Part shown: piece by piece, positions 54,601-63,031 of the stretch
How the letters are laid out: each line of letters opens with the position of its first letter
How positions within the stretch are numbered: position 1 is the stretch's first letter
Assembly (NCBI RefSeq): GCF_011008935.1
Contig: NZ_JAAIVJ010000001.1
Location: 620,001 to 684,000 of the forward strand
Direction of reading: 5' to 3'
Length of the DNA: 64,000 nucleotides
DNA from: Tabrizicola oligotrophica
Lineage (GTDB): Bacteria > Pseudomonadota > Alphaproteobacteria > Rhodobacterales > Rhodobacteraceae
The notes under the pieces: model-generated
The model's input: only the letters and a program-made list of their open reading frames with translations
What the model was told of the DNA's origin: nothing
Databases searched by the model: none
Position numbers and translations under genes: made by a program

Positions 54601-54874
54601 CCCGCGCGGCGTCCAGGTCGAACTCTCCGGTTCCCTGAGCCCCGGCAACTTGTTTGCGGAGTTTTTCAACGCGGTTCCCTTCCTCGATTGCCAAAGCCAC
54701 CGCCACCTTCAGCCCCTTGATGCAATCGGTGCTGTCCTTGATCCGGCCGAACTCCCCGGCCTTGATCGCCTGAACGGTGATGGCGAGTGTCTCTGCGGCT
54801 TCCCTGAGCCAATCCTCGGTGATCGCCAGCATGTCTGCCGGCGGCTTGCCCCCAGTGGAGAAGTTGATCGTCAT
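54551..54874 (-). CDS. GTA g1, small terminase-like protein
   Basis: 107 residues, starting MTINFSTGGKPPADMLAITED. The protein is helical and charged (TLAITVQAIKAGEFGRIKDS, EGNRVEKLRKQVAG, DEIGRRLARLRDAG). In RcGTA g1 acts as the small terminase lacking specific DNA recognition, which allows random host DNA packaging. I chose ATG 54874; the frame reaches 54967 but that start would lie upstream of the leader terminator. GGAGGG is 12 or so bases upstream, a little far. It is the first gene of the cluster. Confidence 0.85.
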   Translation of the reverse strand: MTINFSTGGKPPADMLAITEDWLREAAETLAITVQAIKAGEFGRIKDSTDCIKGLKVAVALAIEEGNRVEKLRKQVAGAQGTGEFDLDAARDEIGRRLARLRDAGTG

Positions 54875-54916
54875 GTCAGCTGGCTGCCCTCCCATGCCCC
54901 CTGCACGAGCGAAATG

Positions 54917-54949
54917 AAAAAGCGGCCCAAGGGTTGCCCCCGGCCGCTT
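54917..54949 (-). terminator. Intrinsic terminator in the GTA leader
   Basis: Read on the minus strand, AAGCGGCC/GGCCGCTT forms an 8-bp stem (extendable through GGG/CCC in the loop), followed by TTTTT. It lies between the promoter at 54975-55003 and g1. It may simply end mltG transcription, 120 bases downstream of the mltG stop, or act as an attenuator for the GTA. Confidence 0.75.
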
Positions 54950-54974
54950 GCCCACCTCTCCTAGCATGACAGGG

Positions 54975-55003
54975 ACACTACATCAGAGCGCCCGCAGAGT
55001 CAA
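54975..55003 (-). promoter_or_regulatory. Candidate sigma70-type GTA promoter
   Basis: Minus-strand TTGACT (-35, 54998-55003) and TAGTGT (-10, 54975-54980) with a 17-bp spacer. Upstream are a GGCGCGCGCGCC palindrome (55031-55042) and a near CtrA-type pattern TTGA-N7-TTAA (55044-55058). Expected transcription start near 54968 gives a leader of about 95 bases containing the terminator. Confidence 0.5.
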
Positions 55004-55069
55004 AGTAAATCCGTTCTATAACAAAGGCTTGGCGCGCGCGCCGTTAACCTTCCCTCAACCCGGAGCACC

Positions 55070-56245
55070 TCAGTTGCCCTCGACCGCCGGCTCGGCCGCC
55101 TTCTGCTGCGCCTCGATCTCGCGCCATTTGGCGACGTTTTCGTTATGCGCCTCCAGCGTGGCGGCAAAGGCATGGCCACCCGTGCCATCGGCCACGAAGT
55201 AAAGAAAATCCGTGGTTTCCGGGTTCAGCGCCGCTTCGATCGCCGCACGCCCCGGATTGGCAATCGGTCCCGGCGGCAGGCCGTCGATGACATAGGTGTT
55301 ATAGGGCGTCTCGCGCCGCAACTCGCTCTGCCGCAACCCCCGCCCCAGCACGCCCTCGCCCTTGGTGATGCCGTAGATCACCGTCGGGTCGGTCTGCAGC
55401 TTCATCCCCTGCCGCAGGCGGTTGACAAAGACGCTGGCCACCCGGCCCCGCTCCTCGGCCACCCCGGTTTCCTTCTCCACGATCGAGGCCATGACCATCG
55501 CCGCCTCCGGCGTGTCATAGGGCAGATCGGCGGCCCGGCTGGCCCACAAATCGGCGACGATGCGGGCCTGCCGCTCGGTCATTTCGGCAATCAGCGCCGC
55601 CCTGTCCGCACCGCGATCCACCTCATAGCTGTCGGGCGCCAAAGCCCCTTCCGGCGGGACGCCCTCGATCTTGCCGTCCAGAAAATCGGCCCGCTTCAGC
55701 CCCTCGACCACTTGCCAGCTGGTCACACCCTCGGCTACCGTGATGCGCCAGCGCATGTCATCAGCGGTCGAGGCCTCGACATATTCCGCAGGCACCGCCT
55801 CGGCCGCCGGATCGAACTTCACCACCTCGACATAGCGGTTCGTCGTCGCGTCCAGCTCGCGCAGCACCACATCGGTGGTCGCCACGCTGATGCGGAAGTT
55901 CACTTCGCGCCCGCAGGTCGATTGCCCGCCCGCCGTCAGCTGGTCGATCACCTCGGCCATCGACGATCCGGGCTGGATCAGATAGCTGCCGAATTTCAAA
56001 AGCCCGCCCTTGTCGGAATACTCCGCCCCGATGCGGAAGATGCGGGCATCGCTGACCGCGCCCTGATCCTCCAGCGCCCGGCTGACCTGGCTCAGCGAGG
56101 CCCCGCGCTCCACCTTGAAGCAGACCGCCTGCACCAGCGGCCCCGGCCCGGTATAGGCTTGCCGCCCCCAGGCCAGAAGCCCCGCCGCCACGATCAAGAG
56201 CAGGATGAAGAACGTCAGCGCGTTCGAGGCGACCGCCCGCCACAT
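55070..56245 (-). CDS. mltG: Endolytic peptidoglycan transglycosylase MltG
   Basis: 391-residue YceG/MltG protein anchored by an N-terminal helix (ALTFFILLLIVAAGLLAWG). The LysM-like periplasmic part is followed by the catalytic domain with MVMASIVEKETGVAEERGRVASVF (Glu in EKETG), LQTDPTVIYGI and YNTYVIDGLPPGPIANPG. It cuts nascent glycan strands and may set strand length. It follows fabF by 3 bases and is on the same strand as the GTA downstream, which in the window starts 195 bases further on. Confidence 0.95.
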   Translation of the reverse strand: MWRAVASNALTFFILLLIVAAGLLAWGRQAYTGPGPLVQAVCFKVERGASLSQVSRALEDQGAVSDARIFRIGAEYSDKGGLLKFGSYLIQPGSSMAEVIDQLTAGGQSTCGREVNFRISVATTDVVLRELDATTNRYVEVVKFDPAAEAVPAEYVEASTADDMRWRITVAEGVTSWQVVEGLKRADFLDGKIEGVPPEGALAPDSYEVDRGADRAALIAEMTERQARIVADLWASRAADLPYDTPEAAMVMASIVEKETGVAEERGRVASVFVNRLRQGMKLQTDPTVIYGITKGEGVLGRGLRQSELRRETPYNTYVIDGLPPGPIANPGRAAIEAALNPETTDFLYFVADGTGGHAFAATLEAHNENVAKWREIEAQQKAAEPAVEGN

Positions 56246-56248
56246 GGC

Positions 56249-57508
56249 TTATTTCACCCGGCCCAGCACAAGGCTGGCATTGGTGCCGCCAAAGCCGAAC
56301 GAATTCGACAGCGCCACGTCGATCTTGCGCTTCACCGCCTTCAACGGCGCAAGGTCAAGCTTCGGCTGCACTGCCGGAGTGTCAAGGTTGATCGTCGGCG
56401 GCGCCACCTGATCGCGGATCGCCAGCACGCAGAAGATCGCTTCCACCGCGCCTGCCGCCCCCAGAAGGTGCCCGATCGACGACTTGGTCGACGACATCGT
56501 CGCCTTGCCCGCCGCATCGCCCAAAAGCCGCTCCACCGCACCCAGCTCGATCGTGTCGGCCATGGTCGAAGTGCCATGGGCGTTGATGTAATCCACATCC
56601 GCCGGCGCAATCCCGGCCCGCTTCAGCGCCATCGTCATGCTGCGGAACCCGCCGTCGCCATCTTCCGACGGCGCGGTGATGTGATAGGCATCGCCCGACA
56701 TGCCATAGCCCAGCACCTCGGCATAGATCTTCGCGCCGCGCGCGCGGGCGTGCTCGTATTCCTCCAGCACCACCACGCCCGCGCCCTCGCCCATCACGAA
56801 CCCGTCGCGGTCGGCGTCATAGGGCCGGCTGGCCTTCTGCGGCTCGTCCGGGCGCTTGGTCGACAGCGCCTTGCAGGCGTTGAACCCGGCAATCCCGATC
56901 TCCGAAATCGGCGCCTCGGCACCGCCCGCCACCATCACATCGGCATCGCCAAAGGCGATCATCCGCGCCGCATCGCCAATGGCATGCGCGCCGGTCGAGC
57001 AGGCCGTCACCACCGCGTGGTTCGGCCCCTTGAAGCCAAAGCGGATGGAAACCTGCCCCGACACCAGATTGATAAGACTGCCCGGAATGAAGAAGGGCGA
57101 GACCCGCTTCGGCCCCTTTTCCTTGATCAGCACCGCGGTATCGGCAATCGTCGACAGCCCGCCGATGCCCGAGCCGATCATCACCCCGGTCCGGTGCCGG
57201 TCTTCCTCGGTCGCCGGCTCCCAGCCGGAATCCTTCACCGCCTGCGTCGCGGCGGCCATGCCGTACAGGATGAAGTCATCCACCTTGCGGCGGTCCTTCG
57301 GCTCCATCCAGTCATCGGGATTGAACGTGCCGTCCGAGCCATCGCCAAAGGGGATCTCGCAGGCATATTGCGTCACCACGTTCGCGGCATCGAACCGCGT
57401 GATCGGCCCCGCGCCGGATTGCCCCGCAATCAGGCGGCTCCAGGTTTCTTCCACTCCGCAAGCCAGCGGCGTGACCATCCCCAGACCCGTGACCACCACT
57501 CGACGCAT
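56249..57508 (-). CDS. fabF: 3-oxoacyl-[ACP] synthase II
   Basis: 419-residue condensing enzyme of type II fatty acid synthesis. The catalytic Cys is in VTACSTGAHAIG (about residue 169), the His residues in INAHGTSTMAD and SSIGHLLGAAGA, and the C-terminal Gly-rich NSFGFGGTNASLV. I chose ATG 57508, giving the usual start MRRVVVTGLGMVTPL. The acpP gene that commonly precedes fabF is absent here; the 280-bp upstream spacer holds a TetR-type palindrome but no gene. mltG follows directly. Confidence 0.95.
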   Translation of the reverse strand: MRRVVVTGLGMVTPLACGVEETWSRLIAGQSGAGPITRFDAANVVTQYACEIPFGDGSDGTFNPDDWMEPKDRRKVDDFILYGMAAATQAVKDSGWEPATEEDRHRTGVMIGSGIGGLSTIADTAVLIKEKGPKRVSPFFIPGSLINLVSGQVSIRFGFKGPNHAVVTACSTGAHAIGDAARMIAFGDADVMVAGGAEAPISEIGIAGFNACKALSTKRPDEPQKASRPYDADRDGFVMGEGAGVVVLEEYEHARARGAKIYAEVLGYGMSGDAYHITAPSEDGDGGFRSMTMALKRAGIAPADVDYINAHGTSTMADTIELGAVERLLGDAAGKATMSSTKSSIGHLLGAAGAVEAIFCVLAIRDQVAPPTINLDTPAVQPKLDLAPLKAVKRKIDVALSNSFGFGGTNASLVLGRVK

Positions 57509-57746
57509 TCTGCCCCTCCTGCCTTCAAGGCGTTTCTGATTTTCCGTGTTACACGCAGCCCCCCCACTTCGCAACCGTGGCCGGGGGCCGGGCGGCACCA
57601 TTGCGCCGCGGTGGCAAGGGGCGCGGTCGCGGCGATTTGCGACGACGTTTCCCCGGCTTGCGCCGGTTCACGCGATGCCGCCCTCCGCTGCCCCGGCCCT
57701 CCGTGACCGCAGTTTCGCTTGCAAAGTCGCCGCCGGCGCGCTAAAT

Positions 57747-57762
57747 GAATGAACGTTCATTC
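57747..57762. promoter_or_regulatory. TetR-type operator
   Basis: Perfect 16-bp palindrome GAATGAACGTTCATTC, 26 bases before the TetR gene start. This is the classic arrangement for autoregulation of a TetR repressor and its efflux operon. Confidence 0.75.
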
Positions 57763-57788
57763 CCGGAAAGCCAGACTCAGCCATCGCC

Positions 57789-58400
57789 ATGACCACCGCC
57801 ATCGCCGCCAAAAGTGACCACCGTCCCGCCGAGATCCTGTCCCGCGTCCGCAGCGCCTTTGCTGAAAAGGGCTTTGACGGGGCTTCGATGCAAGACCTCG
57901 CCCGCGCCGCCGGGATGAGCGTCGGCAACTTCTACCGCTACTTCCCCTCCAAGGCTGCCATCGTCGAGGCCCTCATCGCCCTTGACCTCGCCGACATGGA
58001 GGCCGACTTCCTGACGGTGCTGCAATCACCCACCCCGATGGTTGCCCTGCGCGAGCTGATGCGGCAACGCCTGCTGGAAAAGCAATGCCGGGCCGACGGC
58101 CAGCTCTGGGCCGAAATCACCGCCGCGGCGCTGCGCAAGCCCGACATCTGCCAGGCCGCCTGCGCCATGGAAACCCAGATTGCCAGCTACCTCAACCGCG
58201 TCTTCGCCGCCGAAACCGGCCTGACCGAGGCTGAAATCGCGGCCCGCTTCCCGGCCCACGCGGCCTTTGCGATCACCATGTTCAAATCCGCCGCCATGCT
58301 GCCGCCGCAGGCCGCACCGATCCGCGACGACCTGACCGCGCTCATCCAGCGTTCCATCGACATTGCCATGGGCGAGATCCTCGCCGCCAAGAAAGCCTGA
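57789..58400 (+). CDS. TetR family transcriptional regulator
   Basis: 203 residues. The N-terminal helix-turn-helix is MQDLARAAGMSVGNFYRYFPSK (about residues 34-55, split at GMSVG-NFYRYF). The C-terminal ligand-binding domain is Ala-rich. It is followed by genes for an RND efflux system with gaps of 6 and 4 bases, so it probably represses that operon and itself through the 16-bp palindrome upstream. The effector is unknown. Confidence 0.92.
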   Translation: MTTAIAAKSDHRPAEILSRVRSAFAEKGFDGASMQDLARAAGMSVGNFYRYFPSKAAIVEALIALDLADMEADFLTVLQSPTPMVALRELMRQRLLEKQCRADGQLWAEITAAALRKPDICQAACAMETQIASYLNRVFAAETGLTEAEIAARFPAHAAFAITMFKSAAMLPPQAAPIRDDLTALIQRSIDIAMGEILAAKKA

Positions 58401-58406
58401 TCCGCC

Positions 58407-59519
58407 ATGCGCCGTTCCCTCGCCCTCCTGCTGACCCTTGCCGCCCAGCCGCTCTGGGCCGAAGCGGCCACACCCGACGCCGCGCAAACCATCCCTGCTC
58501 CGCATATCACTGTGGCCACCGTGGAAACCCGCCCGCTGCGCGATGTCATCATCGCCTCCGGCCTGATCGGCGCCGTCGAGCAGGTGCAGGTCGCCCCCCT
58601 TGTCGAAGGCCAGCCGATCGAGGAACTTCTCGCCGATGTCGGCGATCAGGTGCAGGCCGGTCAGGTGCTGGCGCGGCTCTCCACCTCGACGCTGACCTTG
58701 CAAAAGGCCCAGCTCAACGCCTCGCTTGCCGCTGCCCGCGCCGCGGTGCCGCAGGCCGAGGCGCAGGCCGACGAGGCGGTGCGCGTCGCCACCCGCACCG
58801 AAACGCTGCTGAAACAGGGCACCGCATCGCAGGCCAATGCCGACAAGGCCAACGCCACTGCGATCAGCGCCACGCAGGCGCTGGAAGCCGCCCGCGCCAA
58901 CCTCGCGCTGGTCGAGGCCCAGCTGGCCAACGTCGACCTCATGCTGGCGCGGACCGAGGTGAAGGCCCCGGTCGCCGGCGAAATCACCGCCCGCACCGCG
59001 CAGGTCGGCACCATCGCCTCCGCCGCGCAGCCGATGTTTGCCATGATCCGCGACAACGCGCTGGAACTGCGCGCCGATGTGGCCGAAGGCGACGTGTTGC
59101 GCCTTGCCCCCGGCCAGCCCGTCACCCTGCAGCTCGCCGGCGACCGCACCACCCGCAAGGGCACGGTCCGCCTTGTCGAACCCGCCATCGACACGGCCAC
59201 CCGCATGGGCCGCGTCCGCATCACCATCGACGAGGCAGAGGGCGTCCGCCCCGGCATGTATGCCATGGCCGAAATCCTTGTCGCCGAACTCACCGCCACC
59301 GCCGCCCCGATCACCGCGCTCGGCATCTCGCCCGAAGGTCCGATCGTCCTGAAAGTCTCCGGCGACACCGCCCGGCAGATCACCGTGCAGACCGGCATCC
59401 GTGATGCGGGCTGGGTCGAGATTTCCGCAGGCCTGCAACCGGGCGACCGCATTGTCGCCAAGGCCGGCGCCTTCGTCCGCGACGGCGACCGCATCACCCC
59501 GGTCGCGGCAAAGGAGTAG
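58407..59519 (+). CDS. RND efflux periplasmic adaptor (membrane fusion protein)
   Basis: 370 residues with a signal peptide (MRRSLALLLTLAAQPLWAEA). The biotinyl-lipoyl-like halves are around EGQPIEELLADVGDQVQAGQ and ARTEVKAPVAGEITARTAQVG, split by a long alpha-hairpin (about residues 95-165, Ala/Gln rich). A beta-barrel domain follows. It bridges the inner-membrane RND pump to an outer-membrane channel. No TolC-type gene is adjacent in the window. Confidence 0.92.
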   Translation: MRRSLALLLTLAAQPLWAEAATPDAAQTIPAPHITVATVETRPLRDVIIASGLIGAVEQVQVAPLVEGQPIEELLADVGDQVQAGQVLARLSTSTLTLQKAQLNASLAAARAAVPQAEAQADEAVRVATRTETLLKQGTASQANADKANATAISATQALEAARANLALVEAQLANVDLMLARTEVKAPVAGEITARTAQVGTIASAAQPMFAMIRDNALELRADVAEGDVLRLAPGQPVTLQLAGDRTTRKGTVRLVEPAIDTATRMGRVRITIDEAEGVRPGMYAMAEILVAELTATAAPITALGISPEGPIVLKVSGDTARQITVQTGIRDAGWVEISAGLQPGDRIVAKAGAFVRDGDRITPVAAKE

Positions 59520-59523
59520 CGCC

Positions 59524-62500
59524 ATGAACTTCTCGGCCTGGGCCATCAAGAACCCCGTCGCGCCGCTTCTGGCGTTCTTCATGCTGATGCTGCTCGGCTG
59601 GCAATCCTTCACCAGCCTGCCCGTCACCCGTTTTCCGAACATCGACATCCCCGTCGTCGCCGTCACCGTCGCCCAGCCCGGCGCCGCCCCGGCCGAGATG
59701 GAAACCCAGATCACCAAGAAGATCGAAGACGCCGTCGCCGGCCTCACAGGGGCCAAGAACATCACCTCCACCATCTCGGACGGGGTTTCCACCACCGCCA
59801 TCGAATTCCGCATGGAGGTTGCCACCGACAAGGCCGTGCAGGACACCAAGGACGCCATCGACCGCATCCGCGGCGATCTGCCCGCCTCGATCGAAGCCCC
59901 CATCGTGACCCGCGTCGATGTCGAAGGCCAGGCGATCATGACCTTCGCCGTCACCGCCCCCGACATGACGCTCGAGGAAGTCAGCTGGTTTGTCGATGAC
60001 ACCATCATCCGCGCCCTGCAGGGCCGCCCCGGCGTCGGCAAGGTCGAACGCTATGGCGGTGCCGACCGCGAGGTGCGCGTGGCACTCGATCCGGTCAAGC
60101 TGGAAAGCTTCGGCATCACCGCCACCACGGTTTCGAACCAGCTCAAGCTGACCAACACCAATGTCGGCGGCGGCAAGGCCGAAATCGGCACGGCCGAGCA
60201 GGCAATCCGCACTTTGGGCGATGCGCAAACCGTCGAGGCTCTGGCCGACACCCCCATCGCCCTGCCCGGCGGCCGCCATGTGCGCCTTGCCGATCTGGGC
60301 GAGGTGGTGGACGGCTATCAGGACCTCAAATCCTTCTCGCGCCTCAACGGCGATCAGGTGGTGACCTTCGCGGTGTTCCGCGCCAAGGGCGCCTCCGAAG
60401 TGTCGGTGGCCGAGACCGTCACTGAAACCCTCGACACCCTGCGCGCCGAGCATCCCTCGGTCGGCATCACCGTGGTCGACGAGACGGTGTTCTACACCTA
60501 TGGCAACTACGAAAGCGCCATTCACACCCTGATCGAAGGCTCGATCCTTGCGGTTCTGGTGGTCTTCGCCTTCCTCCGGAACTGGCGCGCCACGCTCATC
60601 ACTGCCGTCGCCCTGCCGCTTTCGGCGGTGCCGACTTTCCTCATCATGGACCTCTTGGGCTTTTCGCTGAACCTTGTCAGCTTCCTTGCCATCACGCTGG
60701 CGACCGGCATCCTAGTCGACGATGCCATTGTCGAGATCGAGAACATCGCCCGCCACATCCGCATGGGCAAGACCCCCTACCGCGCCGCGATCGACGCCGC
60801 CGACGAGATCGGTCTTGCCGTCATCGCCACCACCTTCACCATCATCGCGGTCTTCGTGCCGGTCAGCTTCATGGCCGGCATTCCGGGGCAGTATTTCCGC
60901 CAGTTCGGCCTGACCGTCGCGATTGCCGTCGGCTTTTCGCTTCTGGTTGCGCGCCTCATCACCCCGATGATGGCCGCCTATCTGATGTCAGCCAAGGACG
61001 CCAATGCCGGCCACCACGAGGGCGAAACCGACGGCCCGGTGATGAGCCGCTATCTGGCCTTCGTGAACCGCTCGATCCGCGGCGGGATCAGACTGCCGCG
61101 CACCAACTGGAAGCTGCCCAGCTACTTTGTCACCCTGATTTCGGCCATCGGCGTGCTGATCGTCTCGGTCTATTTCATGCTGCAGGTCCCTCCTTCCTTC
61201 CTGCCGCCCGAGGACGTCAGCCGCATTTCGGTTTCGGTCGAACTGCCCCCCGGCTCCAGCCTTGAAAGCACCGACCGCACCACGCAGGACATCACCGCCG
61301 CCATCAAGGACATCGAAGGCGTGCGCGATGTGTTCGTGCTGGGCGGCTCCTCGCCGCGCGGCGAGCTGGACATCCGCCGCGCCTCGGTTGCCGTCGTGCT
61401 GGACCGGCTCGACCACTCGCTCTTGCGCCGGGTCTCGGAAATCGGCAACCGCATTCCGGTCCTGTCGCTGCTGGTGCCTACGGTGGAAAACCACGGCCGC
61501 ATCCGCAGCCAGAAGGAAATCGAGGTCGAGATCTTCGACCGCCTCGCCACCATCCCCGATATCCGGGCGCTGAAGCTGAATGACCGGGGCGAGCGCGACA
61601 TTTCCTATTCGGTCTTGGCCGCCAATGACGCCGACCTGACCGCCGCCGTCACTGCGCTGGAAACCGCGCTGCGCGGCGAGCCGACGCTGACCGGCCTCAC
61701 CTCCGAAGGCGCCCTGCCGCGCCCCGAAGTGCAGGTGACGCCCCGCCCTGACGAGGCCGCCCGCCTTGGCGTTTCCGCCGCCGCCATCGCCCAGACCCTG
61801 CGCATCGCCACCATCGGCGATCTGGATGCGGCGCTGGCGCAACTCGCCATCGACGACCGGCTGATCCCGGTCCGGGTGCAACTTGCCAACGTCAGCCGCG
61901 AAGACCTGCACCGCATTGCGGCCTTGAAGGTCCAGACTACAACCGGCGCGCTGGTGCCGCTTTCGGCCGTGGCCGACGTGACCATCGGCGAAGGCCCGGC
62001 CACAGTGAAACGGCTGAACCGCGAACGGCAGGCCATCATCGGCGCCTCGCTGCCAATGGGCGTGGCGCTTGGCACCGCCAAGGAGCGCTTCAACGAGATC
62101 GTTGCCGCCACCCCGCTGCCAAAGGGCGTCACGGTCAAGGAATCCGGCGATGCCGAGGTGCAGGCCGAGCTGATGACCTCCTTCGGGCAGGCGATGATCA
62201 TGGGCCTGATGCTGGTGCTGACCGTGCTGATCCTGCTCTTTGGCTCGGTCATCCAGCCCTTCACCATCCTTCTGTCACTGCCCCTCGCCATCGGCGGTGT
62301 CGCCGCGGCGCTGATCCTCACCGGATCGGCCCTGTCGATGCCGGTCCTCATCGGCATCCTGATGCTGATGGGCATCGTGACCAAGAACGCCATCCTGCTG
62401 ATCGACTTCATCATCGAGATGCGCGCCCGTGGCTTCGACCGCTTTCAGGCGGTGATCGAGGCCGGCCACAAGCGCGCCCAGCCCATCGTGATGACCTCCA

Positions 62501-62820
62501 TCGCCATGTCGGCGGGCATGCTGCCTTCGGCGCTTGGCGTCGGTGAAGGCGGTGCCTTCCGCGCCCCCATGGCGACGGCGGTGATCGGCGGCATCATCGT
62601 CTCGACTGTGCTGTCGCTCGTGGTGGTGCCGTCCTTCTATCTCATCATGGACGACCTCTCGCGGCTGGTGAGCAAGCTGTTTTCCCGCGTCATCGCCGAG
62701 AAAGAGGACGAATCCGCCCCCCCCACCCCCGAAGCGCTCGCCGCCCAGATCGCCGCGCTGGAGGCCGGTCAGGCCGAGCTGCGCTCCCGAATGGGCGTGA
62801 CTCTGCGGGCGGCAGAATAA
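59524..62820 (+). CDS. RND efflux transporter permease (HAE1/AcrB-like)
   Basis: 1098-residue, 12-transmembrane proton antiporter. It shows the N-terminal helix (PVAPLLAFFMLMLLGWQSF), two large periplasmic loops and the proton-relay aspartates in ATGILVDDAIVEIENIARH (about residues 395-413). A matching second-half motif is LMGIVTKNAILLIDFIIEM, with SIAMSAGMLPSALGVGEGGAFR near the end. Substrate unknown; drugs, detergents or lipophilic compounds are usual for the family. The C-terminal cytoplasmic tail (EEALAAQIAALEAGQAELRSR type) is coiled-coil-like. It is 4 bases downstream of the adaptor. Confidence 0.94.
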   Translation: MNFSAWAIKNPVAPLLAFFMLMLLGWQSFTSLPVTRFPNIDIPVVAVTVAQPGAAPAEMETQITKKIEDAVAGLTGAKNITSTISDGVSTTAIEFRMEVATDKAVQDTKDAIDRIRGDLPASIEAPIVTRVDVEGQAIMTFAVTAPDMTLEEVSWFVDDTIIRALQGRPGVGKVERYGGADREVRVALDPVKLESFGITATTVSNQLKLTNTNVGGGKAEIGTAEQAIRTLGDAQTVEALADTPIALPGGRHVRLADLGEVVDGYQDLKSFSRLNGDQVVTFAVFRAKGASEVSVAETVTETLDTLRAEHPSVGITVVDETVFYTYGNYESAIHTLIEGSILAVLVVFAFLRNWRATLITAVALPLSAVPTFLIMDLLGFSLNLVSFLAITLATGILVDDAIVEIENIARHIRMGKTPYRAAIDAADEIGLAVIATTFTIIAVFVPVSFMAGIPGQYFRQFGLTVAIAVGFSLLVARLITPMMAAYLMSAKDANAGHHEGETDGPVMSRYLAFVNRSIRGGIRLPRTNWKLPSYFVTLISAIGVLIVSVYFMLQVPPSFLPPEDVSRISVSVELPPGSSLESTDRTTQDITAAIKDIEGVRDVFVLGGSSPRGELDIRRASVAVVLDRLDHSLLRRVSEIGNRIPVLSLLVPTVENHGRIRSQKEIEVEIFDRLATIPDIRALKLNDRGERDISYSVLAANDADLTAAVTALETALRGEPTLTGLTSEGALPRPEVQVTPRPDEAARLGVSAAAIAQTLRIATIGDLDAALAQLAIDDRLIPVRVQLANVSREDLHRIAALKVQTTTGALVPLSAVADVTIGEGPATVKRLNRERQAIIGASLPMGVALGTAKERFNEIVAATPLPKGVTVKESGDAEVQAELMTSFGQAMIMGLMLVLTVLILLFGSVIQPFTILLSLPLAIGGVAAALILTGSALSMPVLIGILMLMGIVTKNAILLIDFIIEMRARGFDRFQAVIEAGHKRAQPIVMTSIAMSAGMLPSALGVGEGGAFRAPMATAVIGGIIVSTVLSLVVVPSFYLIMDDLSRLVSKLFSRVIAEKEDESAPPTPEALAAQIAALEAGQAELRSRMGVTLRAAE

Positions 62821-62980
62821 GCGGGATCGGCAAGGCAGGCCGAGGTTCGCCGGTTCAGGGCTGAACCTCCGCCTGCCGTCCCGTCGCCCTCCCCGCCGGA
62901 AATTCCCTTCCTCTCCCCCAAATTCGCGCCGGCTGCGGCCATTCGGGCCCGCACAGGGCTTGACAGGGCACGCCGCAATA

Positions 62981-63008
62981 TGACACCGATGTCATGACAC
63001 CGATGTCA
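62981..63008. promoter_or_regulatory. Two abutting operator copies before the LacI-type gene
   Basis: TGACACCGATGTCA occurs twice, end to end, each nearly palindromic about a CG centre (one mismatch pair). A TTGACA at 62960-62965 lies just upstream. The sites are 24 bases before the LacI-type start, suggesting autoregulation. Confidence 0.7.
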
Positions 63009-63031
63009 CCGACTCGAACAGGGAGGGTTCG

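Larger units (their letters stand above)
40865..54874 (-). mobile_element. Complete RcGTA-like gene transfer agent cluster (g1-g15)
   Basis: About 14 kb of colinear minus-strand genes in the RcGTA order: g1 small terminase, g2 large terminase, g3 portal, g3.5, g4 protease, g5 capsid, g6 adaptor, g7 stopper, g8 tail terminator, g9 tail tube, g10, g10.1, g11 tape measure, g12 distal tail, g13 hub, g14 peptidase, g15 megatron. Most neighbours overlap by 4 bases. There is no integrase, repressor, replication or lysis gene, and no attachment repeats, so this is a vertically inherited, domesticated prophage-like agent rather than an active phage. All frames are intact. In the model system such particles package random host DNA of a few kilobases. 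Confidence 0.95.

Noticed and set aside
40865-54874. Active prophage
   Set aside because: Gene order is exactly that of RcGTA and no integrase, repressor, replication or lysis gene or attachment repeat is present.
54875-54967. Longer g1 starting at 54967
   Set aside because: It would place the leader terminator inside the coding region and adds residues not resembling a small terminase; ATG 54874 is preferred.
57509-57788. acpP gene upstream of fabF
   Set aside because: No acyl carrier protein frame (DSL motif) is present on either strand in the 280-bp spacer.
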